Assembly: GCF_001687305.1 (NCBI RefSeq)
Contig: NZ_LZRK01000003.1
Coordinates: 310,001-374,000, forward strand
Origin: Actinomyces vulturis
Lineage (GTDB): Bacteria > Actinomycetota > Actinomycetes > Actinomycetales > Actinomycetaceae
Length of the DNA stretch: 64,000 bases
Direction of reading: 5' to 3'
The notes under the pieces are model-generated. The model did not search any database, was not told the DNA's origin, and saw only the letters and a program-made list of their open reading frames with translations. Shown piece by piece: positions 27,444 to 37,232 of the stretch (positions are counted from its first letter, which is position 1; each line of letters starts with the position of its first letter). Position numbers and translations under genes: made by a program.

Positions 27444-28991
27444 TTATGCTAAAAAATATGTGTAAGCGGCCGATGAGGTCACTTCCCGGTAGGAATAGTC
27501 CAACTCATCCAGATGGGTTACGAACAGCGTATCGTCACGAACGTCCTCAAATCCGGCCAGTACACGACCATAATCAGTACCGTGAGAACGGTAATGGAAC
27601 AGGGTAATGCTCCATTGAGTACCGAGTTTGCTCAAGAATTTCAGAAGGGCACCAGGGTATTCGGGGAATTCAAAAGAGTACACAGACTCATCAAGTCCAG
27701 TTGGGCTAACTCCCCCAACCATATAGCGCACATGAAGTTTTGCAATCTCATCGTCGGTGAGATCGCTTACCTCATAGCCGAACTGTTCTAATCTTTTAAT
27801 GAGTTCCACACGTTCCGCTTCACCTTCGCGCAGGCTAATCCCAACTAAAATTGATGCCCATTGAGGATTTGAGACGCGATAATCAAATTCAGTCACCGCT
27901 CGCTCCCCGATCACTTGGCAGAAGCGAAGAAACTCCCCTTGACGTTCAGGAATACGGACGGCAAGCAGAGTTTCACGGCGTTCACCAAGTTCTGCTCGTT
28001 CAGAAATGTAGCGAAGCGTATGGAAATTGACATTAGCACCACTTAAAACAGTTGCCATCCGCTTGCCAACCACGCCTTGTTCACGACAATACTTTTTCAA
28101 GCCAGCCAGTCCCACAGCGCCGGCAGGTTCAGCCACAGCACGAGTATCATCAAAAATGTCTTTTACTGCAGCACTAATCTCATCAGACCCAACAGTGACA
28201 ATGTCATCGACCACATCCCGCAGCAGTCTAAAGGGCTCTTCTCCTATACGTTTGACAGCAACACCTTCAGCGAATTGACCAACTCGTTCTAAGGTAACTG
28301 GTACACCCGTCTCAAATGCAGCACGCAAACACGCAGCTTCCTCAGGTTCAACAGCAACTACCTTGACGGAGGGCATCAGTTGTTTCATCAGCACCGCGAT
28401 ACCAGAGGCAAGTCCTCCCCCACCAACGGGAACGAACACCGCATCCAGTCCGGCGTCTTGCTGGATCATTTCAAGTCCAATAGTGCCCTGACCGGCGATA
28501 ACCATTGGATCATCGAAGGGGGGAATATAGGTCAATCCTTGTTCTTGTGCCAATTGCTCAGCATGGGCCTTAGCTTCATCGAAGTTTTGCCCGAAAAGGA
28601 TGACTTCGCCGCCCATTGACCGAACAGCTGTTACTTTTATTTCTGCGGTCGGTACCGGCATAACAATGACCGAACGTATACCAAGTTTTTTTCCAGAAAA
28701 AGCCACGCCTTGAGCATGGTTTCCAGCTGATGCCGTCACCACGCCGTGAGCGCGCTCATCGTTGCTCAATGACGCCATCTTGCTGTAGGCACCACGTAAT
28801 TTAAACGAATGCACGGGCTGACGATCTTCACGCTTGATCAACACAGTATTGCCCAAGCGCTCAGTCAATCCCTCCATCAGTTCCAGGGGCGTGTGCTCAC
28901 ACACCTCGTACACGGGGGCTTTGAGAATTGACGTCAAATAATCCTGATGCGTCATGTACTGTTCAATTTCCACTGCTAACGCCTCATACAT
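27444..28991 (-). CDS. ilvA: Biosynthetic threonine ammonia-lyase with two ACT-like domains
   Basis: PLP enzyme converting threonine to 2-oxobutyrate, first step to isoleucine; 515 residues, close to the 514 of the enterobacterial enzyme. The PLP lysine is in [12 protein letters not shown]; the phosphate-binding VGGGGLASG follows. The C-terminal third carries two ACT-like regulatory domains (from about residue 335), so isoleucine inhibition is expected. Overall similarity to proteobacterial IlvA is very high, whereas many actinobacteria have a shorter single-ACT form. Either ATG 28991 (8-base overlap with ilvD) or ATG 28955 could be the start. It is coupled to ilvD upstream and an exporter gene downstream. 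Confidence 0.94.
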   Translation of the reverse strand: MYEALAVEIEQYMTHQDYLTSILKAPVYEVCEHTPLELMEGLTERLGNTVLIKREDRQPVHSFKLRGAYSKMASLSNDERAHGVVTASAGNHAQGVAFSGKKLGIRSVIVMPVPTAEIKVTAVRSMGGEVILFGQNFDEAKAHAEQLAQEQGLTYIPPFDDPMVIAGQGTIGLEMIQQDAGLDAVFVPVGGGGLASGIAVLMKQLMPSVKVVAVEPEEAACLRAAFETGVPVTLERVGQFAEGVAVKRIGEEPFRLLRDVVDDIVTVGSDEISAAVKDIFDDTRAVAEPAGAVGLAGLKKYCREQGVVGKRMATVLSGANVNFHTLRYISERAELGERRETLLAVRIPERQGEFLRFCQVIGERAVTEFDYRVSNPQWASILVGISLREGEAERVELIKRLEQFGYEVSDLTDDEIAKLHVRYMVGGVSPTGLDESVYSFEFPEYPGALLKFLSKLGTQWSITLFHYRSHGTDYGRVLAGFEDVRDDTLFVTHLDELDYSYREVTSSAAYTYFLA

Positions 28992-30834
28992 CTAATTCAC
29001 GAACAGCACCTAGATCGGCGCTAGTGGCATGCAGCGCATAAGCGCGCAAAGCTTTGGTAATGCGGCGGGGCCGCTCATCGTGTGGCGTCCACGCAGCAGG
29101 ACCGCGAGACTCTTCCTCTTCTCGACGCCGCATAATCTCCTCATCACTTAGTCTCACCTCAATAGTGCGCTGAGGAATGTCAATATCAATCATGTCGCCG
29201 GTACGAACAAGACCGATGAGACCACCTGAGGCGGCTTCCGGGGACACGTGCCCAATGCTCAAGCCCGATGTCCCACCTGAGAATCGTCCATCGGTAAGGA
29301 GAGCACACTCTTTCCCCAGGTGCATCGATTTAAGGTAGGTGGTGGGATACAACATCTCTTGCATTCCCGGCCCACCGCGTGGCCCCTCATGGCTAATAAC
29401 AACAACGTCACCTGACTTTACGCTGCCATCAAGAATTCCTTGGACAGCGGCATCTTGACTTTCAAATACTCGAGCAGGACCGCTAAACGTAAGAATCGAT
29501 TCATCCACACCGGCGGTTTTCACAATGCATCCACGCTGTGCGAGATTACCGAAAAGGACAGCAAGTCCCCCATCTGAAGAGTACGCATGATCGAGAGAAC
29601 GGATGCAACCATTCTCTCGGTCAGTATCAAGTTCCGTGTACGTGGCAGACTGACTGAACATTGTGGTCGTACGTACACCACCAGGAGCTGATAAGTAACC
29701 TGTCTTGACCTCGTTGCTCACGGTGGTTTCACCGGCAACGTCATAGAGATCAAGAACCTCACCCAATGGTTTACCCAAAACCGTGCAAGTCGAAGTATTC
29801 AGGAGGCCTGCACGACGCAATTCACCAAGAATTCCCATGATTCCACCGGCACGATGAACATCTTCCATGTGGTATTTAGCCGTTGACGGAGCCACTTTGC
29901 ACAGGTGCGGCACCTGACGTGAGAGGCGATCAATATCAGCCATGTGAAAATCGACTTCAGCCTCGTGTGCAGTTGCCAAGAGATGAAGAACCGTATTGGT
30001 TGAACCGCCCATAGCAATGTCGAGGCTCATCGCATTATTAAAGGCATCCTTGGTGGCAATAGAGCGAGGAAGAACGGAGTCGTCTTCGTCGCGGTAATAA
30101 CGGTTGGCCATCTCAACAATGAGTTCGCCAGCACGTTCAAAGAGTTTCTTGCGTTGACTGTGTGTAGCAAGAAGGGATCCATTCATCGGCAGGGAAAGGC
30201 CCATGGCTTCAGTCAGGCAATTCATTGAGTTTGCAGTGAACATTCCGGAACATGAACCGCAGGTGGGACATGCGGCGCGCTCAATAGCATCAATATCAGC
30301 ATCGGAGACGGTAGAGTCTCCTGCTTGCATCATGGCGTCTACCAGATCAAGTTTTACAGTTCCGTTGGTGGTCACGGCCTTTCCGGCTTCCATGGGACCA
30401 CCCGACACAAAAATGGTGGGAATATTGAGACGCATTGCTGCCATCAGCATGCCGGGCGTGATTTTGTCGCAGTTAGAGATGCACACTAGTGCATCGGCAC
30501 AGTGAGCGTTCACCATATATTCGACACTATCGGCGATGAGTTCACGGCTAGGTAAGGAATAGAGCATGCCATCGTGCCCCATGGCGATTCCGTCATCGAC
30601 AGCAATGGTGTTGAACTCTTTGGCGATGCCACCTGCTTGTTCAACATGACGAGCCACGAGCGCTCCCACATCACGTAAGCCCACATGCCCAGGGACGAAT
30701 TGGGTGAAAGAGTTAGCGATGGCAATAATTGGTTTGCCAAAGTCTTCATCTTTCACGCCCGTTGCACGCCAGAGAGCACGCGCTCCGGCCATGTTTCGAC
30801 CCATGGTTGATGTGGCACTTCGAAGTTGAGGCAT
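28984..30834 (-). CDS. ilvD: Dihydroxy-acid dehydratase
   Basis: Iron-sulfur enzyme of valine, isoleucine and leucine synthesis, dehydrating 2,3-dihydroxy acids. With ATG 30834 ([14 protein letters not shown]) it is 616 residues, the same length as the E. coli enzyme. A start further upstream would have to be translated through the hairpin at 30861-30898 and is rejected. Cluster cysteines are in [10 protein letters not shown] and [31 protein letters not shown] is the C-terminal signature. The ilvD-ilvA order copies the tail of the enterobacterial ilvGMEDA operon. No leader peptide or attenuator was recognised. Confidence 0.96.
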   Translation of the reverse strand: MPQLRSATSTMGRNMAGARALWRATGVKDEDFGKPIIAIANSFTQFVPGHVGLRDVGALVARHVEQAGGIAKEFNTIAVDDGIAMGHDGMLYSLPSRELIADSVEYMVNAHCADALVCISNCDKITPGMLMAAMRLNIPTIFVSGGPMEAGKAVTTNGTVKLDLVDAMMQAGDSTVSDADIDAIERAACPTCGSCSGMFTANSMNCLTEAMGLSLPMNGSLLATHSQRKKLFERAGELIVEMANRYYRDEDDSVLPRSIATKDAFNNAMSLDIAMGGSTNTVLHLLATAHEAEVDFHMADIDRLSRQVPHLCKVAPSTAKYHMEDVHRAGGIMGILGELRRAGLLNTSTCTVLGKPLGEVLDLYDVAGETTVSNEVKTGYLSAPGGVRTTTMFSQSATYTELDTDRENGCIRSLDHAYSSDGGLAVLFGNLAQRGCIVKTAGVDESILTFSGPARVFESQDAAVQGILDGSVKSGDVVVISHEGPRGGPGMQEMLYPTTYLKSMHLGKECALLTDGRFSGGTSGLSIGHVSPEAASGGLIGLVRTGDMIDIDIPQRTIEVRLSDEEIMRRREEEESRGPAAWTPHDERPRRITKALRAYALHATSADLGAVRELDV

Positions 30835-30860
30835 GAGGTTAAATTCTTTCTCCACAGTGT

Positions 30861-30898
30861 GATGCACCCGCTTATCGTCAATGATAAGCGGGTGCATC
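30861..30898 (-). terminator. Terminator hairpin between the FKBP gene and ilvD
   Basis: Perfect 16-bp stem (GATGCACCCGCTTATC and its complement) with a GTCAAT loop, 23 bases past the FKBP stop and 27 bases before the ilvD ATG. No T run follows on the minus strand. It may end FKBP transcription or limit read-through into ilvDA. Confidence 0.7.
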
Positions 30899-30920
30899 AA
30901 TGAGTAGGTATTCGAGGATG

Positions 30921-31328
30921 TTACATCACACCGAGAATCTCGGTAACAAACACGAGGGTATCTCCACCCTTAATTCCTGCCTGTGGAACACCTCGGTCGC
31001 CGTATCCCAGCTCGGAAGGGATGGAAAGGAGGACACGTGACCCGACACGCTGACCAACCAGACCATCATCCCAGCCGCGGATCACCATTCCTACACCGAT
31101 CTGGAAACTCAGAGGCTGGCCACGATCGTAAGAGTTGTCAAAGACGTCACCGTCCCATGACTGTCCAAGGTAGTGGCACACGATAGTGTCGCCTGCTTCA
31201 ACAACCTGACCGTTGCCTTCATCAAGGACCTGAATCTGGAGTCCTTCAGGGGCTTCAGTGCCGGGGAAAGAGAGAACCGGCTTTGTTCCCTGAGAACCGG
31301 AGACAGAGGGCATGTTCATTTCGATCAT
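30921..31328 (-). CDS. FKBP-type peptidyl-prolyl cis-trans isomerase
   Basis: A 135-residue single-domain FKBP that speeds proline isomerisation in protein folding. The core runs from about residue 45 with [23 protein letters not shown], the active-site [16 protein letters not shown] and [10 protein letters not shown], ending [10 protein letters not shown]. No signal peptide is present, so it is cytoplasmic. In-frame ATGs at 31328, 31319 and 31313 leave the start uncertain by five residues. Confidence 0.93.
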   Translation of the reverse strand: MIEMNMPSVSGSQGTKPVLSFPGTEAPEGLQIQVLDEGNGQVVEAGDTIVCHYLGQSWDGDVFDNSYDRGQPLSFQIGVGMVIRGWDDGLVGQRVGSRVLLSIPSELGYGDRGVPQAGIKGGDTLVFVTEILGVM

Positions 31329-31476
31329 GCCATGAGCCTATTCCAGTTAGTGATGCGGTGCGAATCATTTGAACGATTAACTTTCTCAAATACACCACCG
31401 TCACACCCACGATGCCTCATCAAATCAGAGATCCTGTCCTCCTTCTAGTCACATGAGGTCGCAAAATAACGGCAAA

Positions 31477-31513
31477 AGCAGGAGGGAACTCAACGAGTAA
31501 GCCCCCTCCTGCT
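31477..31513 (-). terminator. Rho-independent terminator of the BI-1-like gene
   Basis: A 10-bp stem (AGCAGGAGGG / CCCTCCTGCT) around a 17-base loop, 29 bases past the stop of the minus-strand gene at 31542. It is followed directly on the minus strand by TTTTGCCGTTATTTT, the most classic terminator in the window. Confidence 0.8.
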
Positions 31514-31541
31514 ACAGAAAAATCAGCCGCGAGAAATCTCT

Positions 31542-32468
31542 TTACTTACGGTTAAGAATGGCCAAAAGACGCAAAAATTCGAGATAGAGCCACACGATGG
31601 TAACGACAAGGCCAAATGCGCAACTCCATGCGTATTTCCGGGGCAGACCATTCTTCACACCATTGTCGATGGACTGGAAGTCAAGGACAAGGCTAAGAGC
31701 AGCCATCACCACCACAACAACACCAAGAATGACACCGAGCGGAATTCCCATCACCTCAACAGATCCACGCAGGCCCCACGGATCATTCACCACACCTGTC
31801 ACCATCAAGGCCAAGTTCACAAGACTGAACAACAGGTATCCACCCATAGCAATGAACAGAACCTTAGCTACTTTTCCGCTCACGCGGAATCCGGCAAAAC
31901 TATACAAGCCCAACATCACAGCAAAGGTTGCGAAGGTAGCGAGAACAGCCTGAAGAACGATACCCGCCGTTTGCATTTCAAAGATGCCTGAGATTCCGCC
32001 AAGGGCAAGCCCCTCAAAGACCCCATAAAGAACGATCAGTGCAACGCTAGGTTCCCGTTTAAAACTGTTGATGAGGCCAAAGACAAGCCCACCCAATACA
32101 CCAATAAACGTGAGAACCATTCCAATGTTCAACGTTGCCTGATTGACGGATAGCATCCATGACAAAGCACCGGATCCTACAATGATGGCAAAGATAAAAC
32201 TGGTGCGTATGACCACGTCGTCGTACGTCATTCGCTCACGGTCCACATTGGTGGCAGACGGCGCAGCGTACTGCCGCTCAAGTTGCGTCATATCTTGCGC
32301 TGGGACACTTCCATATCCCGGAGAAACCTGACCAATTCCCTGGAGGGGCTGACCATAGGTACCAGGCTGGTAGCCGGGCATAATGGGGTAGACCGCAGGA
32401 GTAGCAGTGGCTATGCCTCCCTTGCTTTCCTTAAACGCGGGATTATTCGTAAAAAATGGGTTAGACAT
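31542..32468 (-). CDS. Bax inhibitor-1/YccA family membrane protein
   Basis: A 308-residue protein with a Pro/Gly/Tyr-rich cytoplasmic N-terminus (about 85 residues) and seven predicted membrane helices. Family segments include TYDDVVIRTSFIF, GLINSFKREPSVALIVLYGVFEGLALGGIS and LDFQSIDNGVKNGLPRKYAW. The acidic residues near the C-terminal helix (D of LDFQSID) match the pH-sensing pair of the family. The role may be ion/calcium leak or membrane stress. ATG 32468 with AAGGG upstream is chosen; the frame continues upstream to 32735, but that part runs through intergenic hairpins and lacks features. Confidence 0.9.
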   Translation of the reverse strand: MSNPFFTNNPAFKESKGGIATATPAVYPIMPGYQPGTYGQPLQGIGQVSPGYGSVPAQDMTQLERQYAAPSATNVDRERMTYDDVVIRTSFIFAIIVGSGALSWMLSVNQATLNIGMVLTFIGVLGGLVFGLINSFKREPSVALIVLYGVFEGLALGGISGIFEMQTAGIVLQAVLATFATFAVMLGLYSFAGFRVSGKVAKVLFIAMGGYLLFSLVNLALMVTGVVNDPWGLRGSVEVMGIPLGVILGVVVVVMAALSLVLDFQSIDNGVKNGLPRKYAWSCAFGLVVTIVWLYLEFLRLLAILNRK

Positions 32469-32579
32469 GTCTGAGCCCTTCATAGAGGAAAATATCCTGC
32501 TGTTAACTGTGCCATGATTCCGAAGAAAACCCAAGGGGAGGAGGGCCCCTTCTCTCTCCTCTAAGCCACAGGTCCGCGC

Positions 32580-32605
32580 CGTTCTCATCCGAAAGGATGA
32601 GAACG
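32580..32605. promoter_or_regulatory. 11-bp hairpin with GAAA tetraloop in the divergent BI-1/ABC region
   Basis: CGTTCTCATCC-GAAA-GGATGAGAACG is a perfect inverted repeat in the 265-base divergent gap, 128 bases before the ABC transporter start. As DNA it could be a dimer binding site for the NarL-type regulator encoded downstream. As RNA the GNRA loop would be very stable. The rest of the gap holds no gene. Confidence 0.4.
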
Positions 32606-32733
32606 AACTATTATGAATCATCATCGAGCCTGATACGGAAAGTTTTCGCCTGTCATAGGCTCTCACCGTATCTACCATAGTCATCAGCAATGGCGGATAT
32701 GACGACAGTGTTCGTAACCATAAGGAGGGCCTC

Positions 32734-33642
32734 ATGATTGAGGCACATGACTTAACAAAACGGTATGGGAAGACGACAGCGGTCGATCATCTCTCGTTCA
32801 CCGTGGAGCCGGGCACCGTCACCGGGTTCCTCGGCCCTAATGGCGCAGGCAAGACCACAACGATGAGGATGATCCTTGGCCTTGACCGCCCTACGAGTGG
32901 CACAGTGACCGTCTGCGGCAGAGAATACTCTTCCCTCTCATCCCCCATGACTACGGTGGGCGCTCTCCTTGATGCCAGGGGAATGCATGGTGGCCGAAAC
33001 GCACGCAATCATCTCAAGCAGTTGGCTGCGACACACTCAATTCCCCGCAAACGTGTTGATGAGGTTTTGGAACTGACTGGCCTCACCGCCGTAGCAAAGA
33101 AGAACGTGAAGTCCTTTTCTTTGGGAATGACCCAACGTTTAGGAATCGCTGCAGCGCTACTCGGAGACCCTCAAGTCCTGTTGTTTGACGAACCCGTCAA
33201 CGGCCTTGACCCCGAAGGCGTGCGCTGGGTCCGCGACATGTGCAAGGGCTTAGCGGCATCCGGAAAAACAGTATTTATCTCGTCTCATCTCATGAGCGAA
33301 ATGGCTCAAACAGCAGACCACCTACTGGTGATTGGGCAGGGACGCTTAATTGCTCAAGGCTCAGTCGATGATGTCATTCGAATGAGCACCACCCAACGCG
33401 TCCACATTGTCTCCCCCATGATGGATCGGCTCCTTCCATTACTGGAGACTGCTGGTGCCCGTATTCTTGAGAACACTGACTCGTCTGTGACTGTCCAAGA
33501 CCTCACGAACCAACACATTGGTGAAATCGCCGCTCAGCATCACCTTGTGATCCATGAACTCACTCCTCTTCAGGCAAGTTTGGAAGAGGCATACATGCAA
33601 CTCACCAACGATTCTGTGGAATACCGCGGAGGTGCTCAATGA
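32734..33642 (+). CDS. ABC transporter ATP-binding protein (drug/antimicrobial export type)
   Basis: A 302-residue ATPase of the BcrA/CcmA-like ABC-2 group. It has Walker A GPNGAGKTT, signature FSLGMTQRLGIAAALL (LSGGQ replaced by FSLGM, as is common here), Walker B VLLFDEPVNGLD and the switch His in FISSHLMSEM. A C-terminal regulatory tail of about 90 residues follows. AAGGAGG lies 5 bases before ATG 32734. It overlaps the permease gene by 4 bases and leads a four-gene unit with a two-component system, suggesting self-protection against a membrane-active compound. Confidence 0.93.
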   Translation: MIEAHDLTKRYGKTTAVDHLSFTVEPGTVTGFLGPNGAGKTTTMRMILGLDRPTSGTVTVCGREYSSLSSPMTTVGALLDARGMHGGRNARNHLKQLAATHSIPRKRVDEVLELTGLTAVAKKNVKSFSLGMTQRLGIAAALLGDPQVLLFDEPVNGLDPEGVRWVRDMCKGLAASGKTVFISSHLMSEMAQTADHLLVIGQGRLIAQGSVDDVIRMSTTQRVHIVSPMMDRLLPLLETAGARILENTDSSVTVQDLTNQHIGEIAAQHHLVIHELTPLQASLEEAYMQLTNDSVEYRGGAQ

Positions 33643-34466
33643 GCCAGACAACTCATTCTCATGTCACACAGCCTGCTCCTCGTCAAACCTTATGGCGAGT
33701 TGTTCATAGTGAGTGGATCAAACTGTGGACCCTTCGCTCTACATGGATCACATTGGCGATTACTGTCTCGCTGACTATCGCTTTTGGTGTTATCGCATCC
33801 TACGCTATGCATTCTCTAGATCAGCCCAGCGCTAATCAAGCTTTTATTCAGGGAGTGCCATTCGGTGAAATTGTCATAGCCGTCCTGGCTGCTTTGATGA
33901 TTACCTCTGAATACTCATCCGGACAGATTCGTTCATCACTCGTTGCCGTTCCGAATCGTTCACGTCTCATCATTGCTAAGATCTGCGTACTTGCTGCCGC
34001 CTCGTGGCTTACCGGCGCTTTCAGCATTCTGATTGCTTGGTTAATATCTCTGAGTTTCATGGGGGATCAAGCAGTTGATCTCACTCGCCACGAATATCTT
34101 GCTTTCATCTGGGGTAGCGGTCTAGCTTTCGTGATGATCGCCTTGATGGGATTTGCTTTTGGTCTTTTAACGCGATCAACCGCTGCTGCAATCACTATCA
34201 TCACGATCTTGATGTTTGTCATTAAGATTCCTCTCTTACTAGCTGCTATGAAATGGAAATGGATTGAAAAAGCCTTTTCATTCCTTCCTGATTCAGTCTC
34301 CTCTGCCCTTGCTGATCCATTCGCGGTACTGCCATCATGGAATGAGAAAGGGCAAGAAGGTCTCTCGATGGTCCTCACCCATTCCCAAGCATTAATGGTG
34401 TGTGCCGCATGGATCATCATTCCTCTGGCAGTTGCCTGGGTGCTCTTCTCCCGCCGTGACGCCTGA
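33639..34466 (+). CDS. ABC-2 type transporter permease
   Basis: Membrane partner of the ATPase just upstream, 275 residues with six predicted helices. The N-terminal WRVVHSEWIKLWTLRSTWITL and the ITSEYSSGQIRSSLVAVPNRSRLI segment are typical of ABC-2 permeases of this group. The start is within the ATGA overlap. It probably exports a hydrophobic compound or peptide; the substrate is unknown. The histidine kinase gene follows after about 44 bases. Confidence 0.9.
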   Translation: MSQTTHSHVTQPAPRQTLWRVVHSEWIKLWTLRSTWITLAITVSLTIAFGVIASYAMHSLDQPSANQAFIQGVPFGEIVIAVLAALMITSEYSSGQIRSSLVAVPNRSRLIIAKICVLAAASWLTGAFSILIAWLISLSFMGDQAVDLTRHEYLAFIWGSGLAFVMIALMGFAFGLLTRSTAAAITIITILMFVIKIPLLLAAMKWKWIEKAFSFLPDSVSSALADPFAVLPSWNEKGQEGLSMVLTHSQALMVCAAWIIIPLAVAWVLFSRRDA

Positions 34467-34509
34467 GAAGCACACCCCTCTCCACCCGTATCCATGTGAC
34501 AATGTGAGC

Positions 34510-35709
34510 ATGGATACTCCGATGGACGCCGCGAAACTCAATAGTTCGTGGCGTCCATCTGTGCGTGTGTCACTAGTTTTTCTCTGCTGGTTCGCAGCGC
34601 TTACTGCTCTCGGAGCATGGGAATATCTCTCTTTTTCCGCTCAAATATCAGTTTCTCTTCAGCCGTCTGCCTATCTAGCAGCCACATTGCTTTTCCATGG
34701 CCTCATAGTCATTAGCGCCCTTACCTTGGCGATTCTGAGTTTCTCCCTCTCATGGAAAATCAGTATTTCTCTATGGATCGTCAGCATTTCTATCACTTGT
34801 GTGCCCCCACATTCGCTCTTCGCAACCTGGCCGTTCGCTGACGCTACAGCAGGGCGATTACTCATTTTTATTCTCTTCACTATCGCACTGCTCGTTGCTC
34901 TGTCTCTTCGCCGCTATCAGTTGAGGGCGTCATCCTCTCAACGTGAAGTGCATCGTTATGCCCTCGCCCAAGAGAATTTGGCGAATTTGACGCGTGCACG
35001 GGAACGGAACCGAATTGCCCGTGAGATGCACGACGTCGTGGCACACTCATTAGCAGTCATGGTCACCATGGCAGACGGGGCGAGCGCCGTCGTCGAGACT
35101 AATCCCGAAGAAGCGAAAAAAGCACTGGCCTTACTGGGAGATACGGGGCGGCAGGCATTAAAGGATACCCGCTGGCTCGTTGGGGTGCTACGTGATGAAC
35201 AACTCTCCGATGATGATGAGTTACCATCGCTCGCTAATCACCATGAGGGTACCTCAGCCAAACTAACAGCGGCAGATCGCTCCCCCGCCCCGCAGATGAA
35301 TGAACTCGAAGACCTCATCAATCGTTTTAAGTCAGCGGGAATGCCTATGTCCTTCACCTGGCATGGAAGCCCTCTCCCTCCTGATCCCAATCTGCACATG
35401 ACCGTTTACCGAATCATTCAAGAGGCACTCACCAATATTCTTCGTTACGCCGCCCGATCACCTCGTGTTGCGATTACTGTTGAACGCTATACCGGTATGG
35501 TAGAGATTCGCGTCGCTAATGACTCTCCGGAGTCTACTGACTTGCTCGTCAAAGGCAGCGGCAAGGGTTTGTCCGGTATGCGTGAACGCGCTGCCGTCTA
35601 TGGTGGTTCTGTCACGGCTGGTCCAACAGCTCGCGGTTGGCAAGTCACTGCAATCCTCAAATGGCATGAATACCAGGAAGGAAACGTCGCATGGACAATG
35701 CCCACATGA
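34510..35709 (+). CDS. Two-component sensor histidine kinase (NarL-type partner)
   Basis: A 399-residue membrane kinase. The N-terminal half has about five hydrophobic helices with very short loops (intramembrane-sensing style). The dimerisation/phosphoacceptor motif ARERNRIAREMHDVVAHSL carries the His of the HisKA_3 group. The HATPase domain shows YRIIQEALTNILRYA and KGLSGMRERAAVYGG. Start choice is uncertain: ATG 34510 is used, but ATG 34522 and GTG 34504 are in frame and none has a good ribosome site. It probably senses the compound handled by the upstream ABC pair. Confidence 0.9.
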   Translation: MDTPMDAAKLNSSWRPSVRVSLVFLCWFAALTALGAWEYLSFSAQISVSLQPSAYLAATLLFHGLIVISALTLAILSFSLSWKISISLWIVSISITCVPPHSLFATWPFADATAGRLLIFILFTIALLVALSLRRYQLRASSSQREVHRYALAQENLANLTRARERNRIAREMHDVVAHSLAVMVTMADGASAVVETNPEEAKKALALLGDTGRQALKDTRWLVGVLRDEQLSDDDELPSLANHHEGTSAKLTAADRSPAPQMNELEDLINRFKSAGMPMSFTWHGSPLPPDPNLHMTVYRIIQEALTNILRYAARSPRVAITVERYTGMVEIRVANDSPESTDLLVKGSGKGLSGMRERAAVYGGSVTAGPTARGWQVTAILKWHEYQEGNVAWTMPT

Positions 35710-36395
35710 TTCGTATCCTGTTAGCTGACGACCAGGCACTCATGCGTATGGGATTCTCTATGGTGCTTAACGCTCAACCAGACATAGAAGTCGTCGGCGA
35801 AGCTCAAGATGGCCATGCAGCAGTCACCCAAGCCCGGGCACTCAAACCTGATGTGATTTTGATGGATGTACGCATGCCGTCCATGGATGGAATTGAAGCA
35901 ACACGACAGATCGTTGAGGCAATCCCTGACACACGCATTCTCATCCTCACCACCTTTGATTTGGACGAATACGCCTTTGCTGGATTGAAGGCTGGAGCCT
36001 CAGGATTTCTTTTGAAGGACACGCGTCCGGAGGAGTTAGTCGAGGCCATCCGTACCATCGCCAGTGGCGAAGCTGTGGTGTCACCTCGCGTCACTAAGCG
36101 GATGCTCGACATGTTCGCCTCGCGCCTTCCTGAAGAAGAAGAGAATATCGACACCTCCGATGGAAACTCAGAAATTCTCGATGGATTAACTCCACGGGAA
36201 CAGGAAATCCTCATGCTCATCGCTCAAGGATTGTCGAATGCGGAGATTGCTGAGCAACTGTATGTGTCGGCAACGACCGTCAAGACTCACGTAGGCAATG
36301 TTCTAACGAAACTTGGTGTTCGCGACCGGGTTCAGGCTGTGGTCTACGCCTACGAATCTGGTCTCATTCGGCCACATTCACATGGCGGAGCCTGA
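35691..36395 (+). CDS. Response regulator, NarL/FixJ (LuxR-type HTH) family
   Basis: A 234-residue regulator. Its receiver domain (5-120) has the DD pair (LLADDQAL), the phosphoacceptor Asp in VILMDVRMPSMDG and the Lys in LLKDTRPEEL. It also has a C-terminal LuxR-type helix-turn-helix (LTPREQEILMLIAQGLSNAEIAEQL...VKTHVGNVLTKLG). It overlaps the kinase gene by 19 bases, with AAGGA upstream of ATG 35691, so it is the cognate partner. It is likely to regulate the upstream ABC genes, possibly through the inverted repeat at 32580-32605. Confidence 0.94.
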   Translation: MDNAHMIRILLADDQALMRMGFSMVLNAQPDIEVVGEAQDGHAAVTQARALKPDVILMDVRMPSMDGIEATRQIVEAIPDTRILILTTFDLDEYAFAGLKAGASGFLLKDTRPEELVEAIRTIASGEAVVSPRVTKRMLDMFASRLPEEEENIDTSDGNSEILDGLTPREQEILMLIAQGLSNAEIAEQLYVSATTVKTHVGNVLTKLGVRDRVQAVVYAYESGLIRPHSHGGA

Positions 36396-36496
36396 TTCTG
36401 AGTTCTGACCTTGTACTGACAAAGCAGCACTTAATCACACTATCCTGCCGTCTCATCTATCCCTACTGCCAAGTGTTGCAGAAAAGGACCTATCAA

Positions 36497-37093
36497 TCAG
36501 TTTCGTGAATGAAGATCCATCTGCGCTGCAGTAAAACCCCTGATCACGACGTCTTGAATGACATCTACTGCCTGCCCGATAGTCACTGCCCACTCGTCAG
36601 TCTGATTTTTGGGGAATGGGGACAACACATAGTCTGCAGGATCCATCCGTCCCGGAGGGCGACCCACTCCAATACGAAGACGTCCATAATCGCGGGTTCC
36701 CAAATGAGAAGAGATCGATTTCAGACCATTATGGCCTCCTTCTCCCCCGCTATTTTTCAGACGTAGCGCGTGTTCAGGAAGATCCATATCGTCATGAAGA
36801 ACAAGCAGATGATCCGGGGCGACGTTGTAGTAGTCGAGCAATGCCCGTACCGGCCCACCTGAGGTATTCATATAGGTTTGAGACTTTGCCAAAATCACAC
36901 GCGGTCCAGGCGCACCACCAGGTATCACCCCCAAACGGGTATCAAGAACCTGAGCACGTGCGCGGTGAGAGGTGAACTTCGCCTGTTGCTGTTCAGCAAT
37001 AAGGTTAAGAACCATTTGTCCAACGTTGTGCCGGTCCTTTTGGTACTTCAGGTCGGGGTTTCCCAAGCCAACAACAACCCACAAATCGCTCAT
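36497..37093 (-). CDS. pth: Peptidyl-tRNA hydrolase
   Basis: Cleaves peptidyl-tRNA released from stalled ribosomes, 198 residues. Hallmarks are VVGLGNPDLKYQKDRHNVGQMV with the catalytic His, SQTYMNTSGG, LLVLHDDMDLP with the catalytic Asp, and the GGHNGLKSI and YGRLRIGVGRP loops. GGAG lies 6 bases before the ATG. It is downstream of rplY, the usual rplY-pth pairing, though a very strong hairpin lies between them. Confidence 0.96.
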   Translation of the reverse strand: MSDLWVVVGLGNPDLKYQKDRHNVGQMVLNLIAEQQQAKFTSHRARAQVLDTRLGVIPGGAPGPRVILAKSQTYMNTSGGPVRALLDYYNVAPDHLLVLHDDMDLPEHALRLKNSGGEGGHNGLKSISSHLGTRDYGRLRIGVGRPPGRMDPADYVLSPFPKNQTDEWAVTIGQAVDVIQDVVIRGFTAAQMDLHSRN

Positions 37094-37140
37094 TGCTTTC
37101 TCCTTGTTCTCATTGGCAACCCTATCGACAATACCTAGTC

Positions 37141-37188
37141 AATGTGTGGGGCGTGTGTGCGTTTCCTCGCACACACGCCCCACACATT
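37141..37188 (-). terminator. Perfect 21-bp hairpin between rplY and pth
   Basis: Arms 37141-37161 and 37168-37188 are exact complements with a TTTCCT loop. The stem is G/C-rich and GT/AC-repetitive. No T run follows on the minus strand. It may terminate rplY or set the rplY:pth ratio. Confidence 0.7.
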
Positions 37189-37232
37189 GGACACTGTGTT
37201 AGTCAGCAACTAACGAAATGTCAGTTAAAAAC

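Noticed and set aside
30835-30900. N-terminal extension of IlvD by 22 residues
   Set aside because: It would be translated from the hairpin at 30861-30898; the start at 30834 gives the exact family length and N-terminus.
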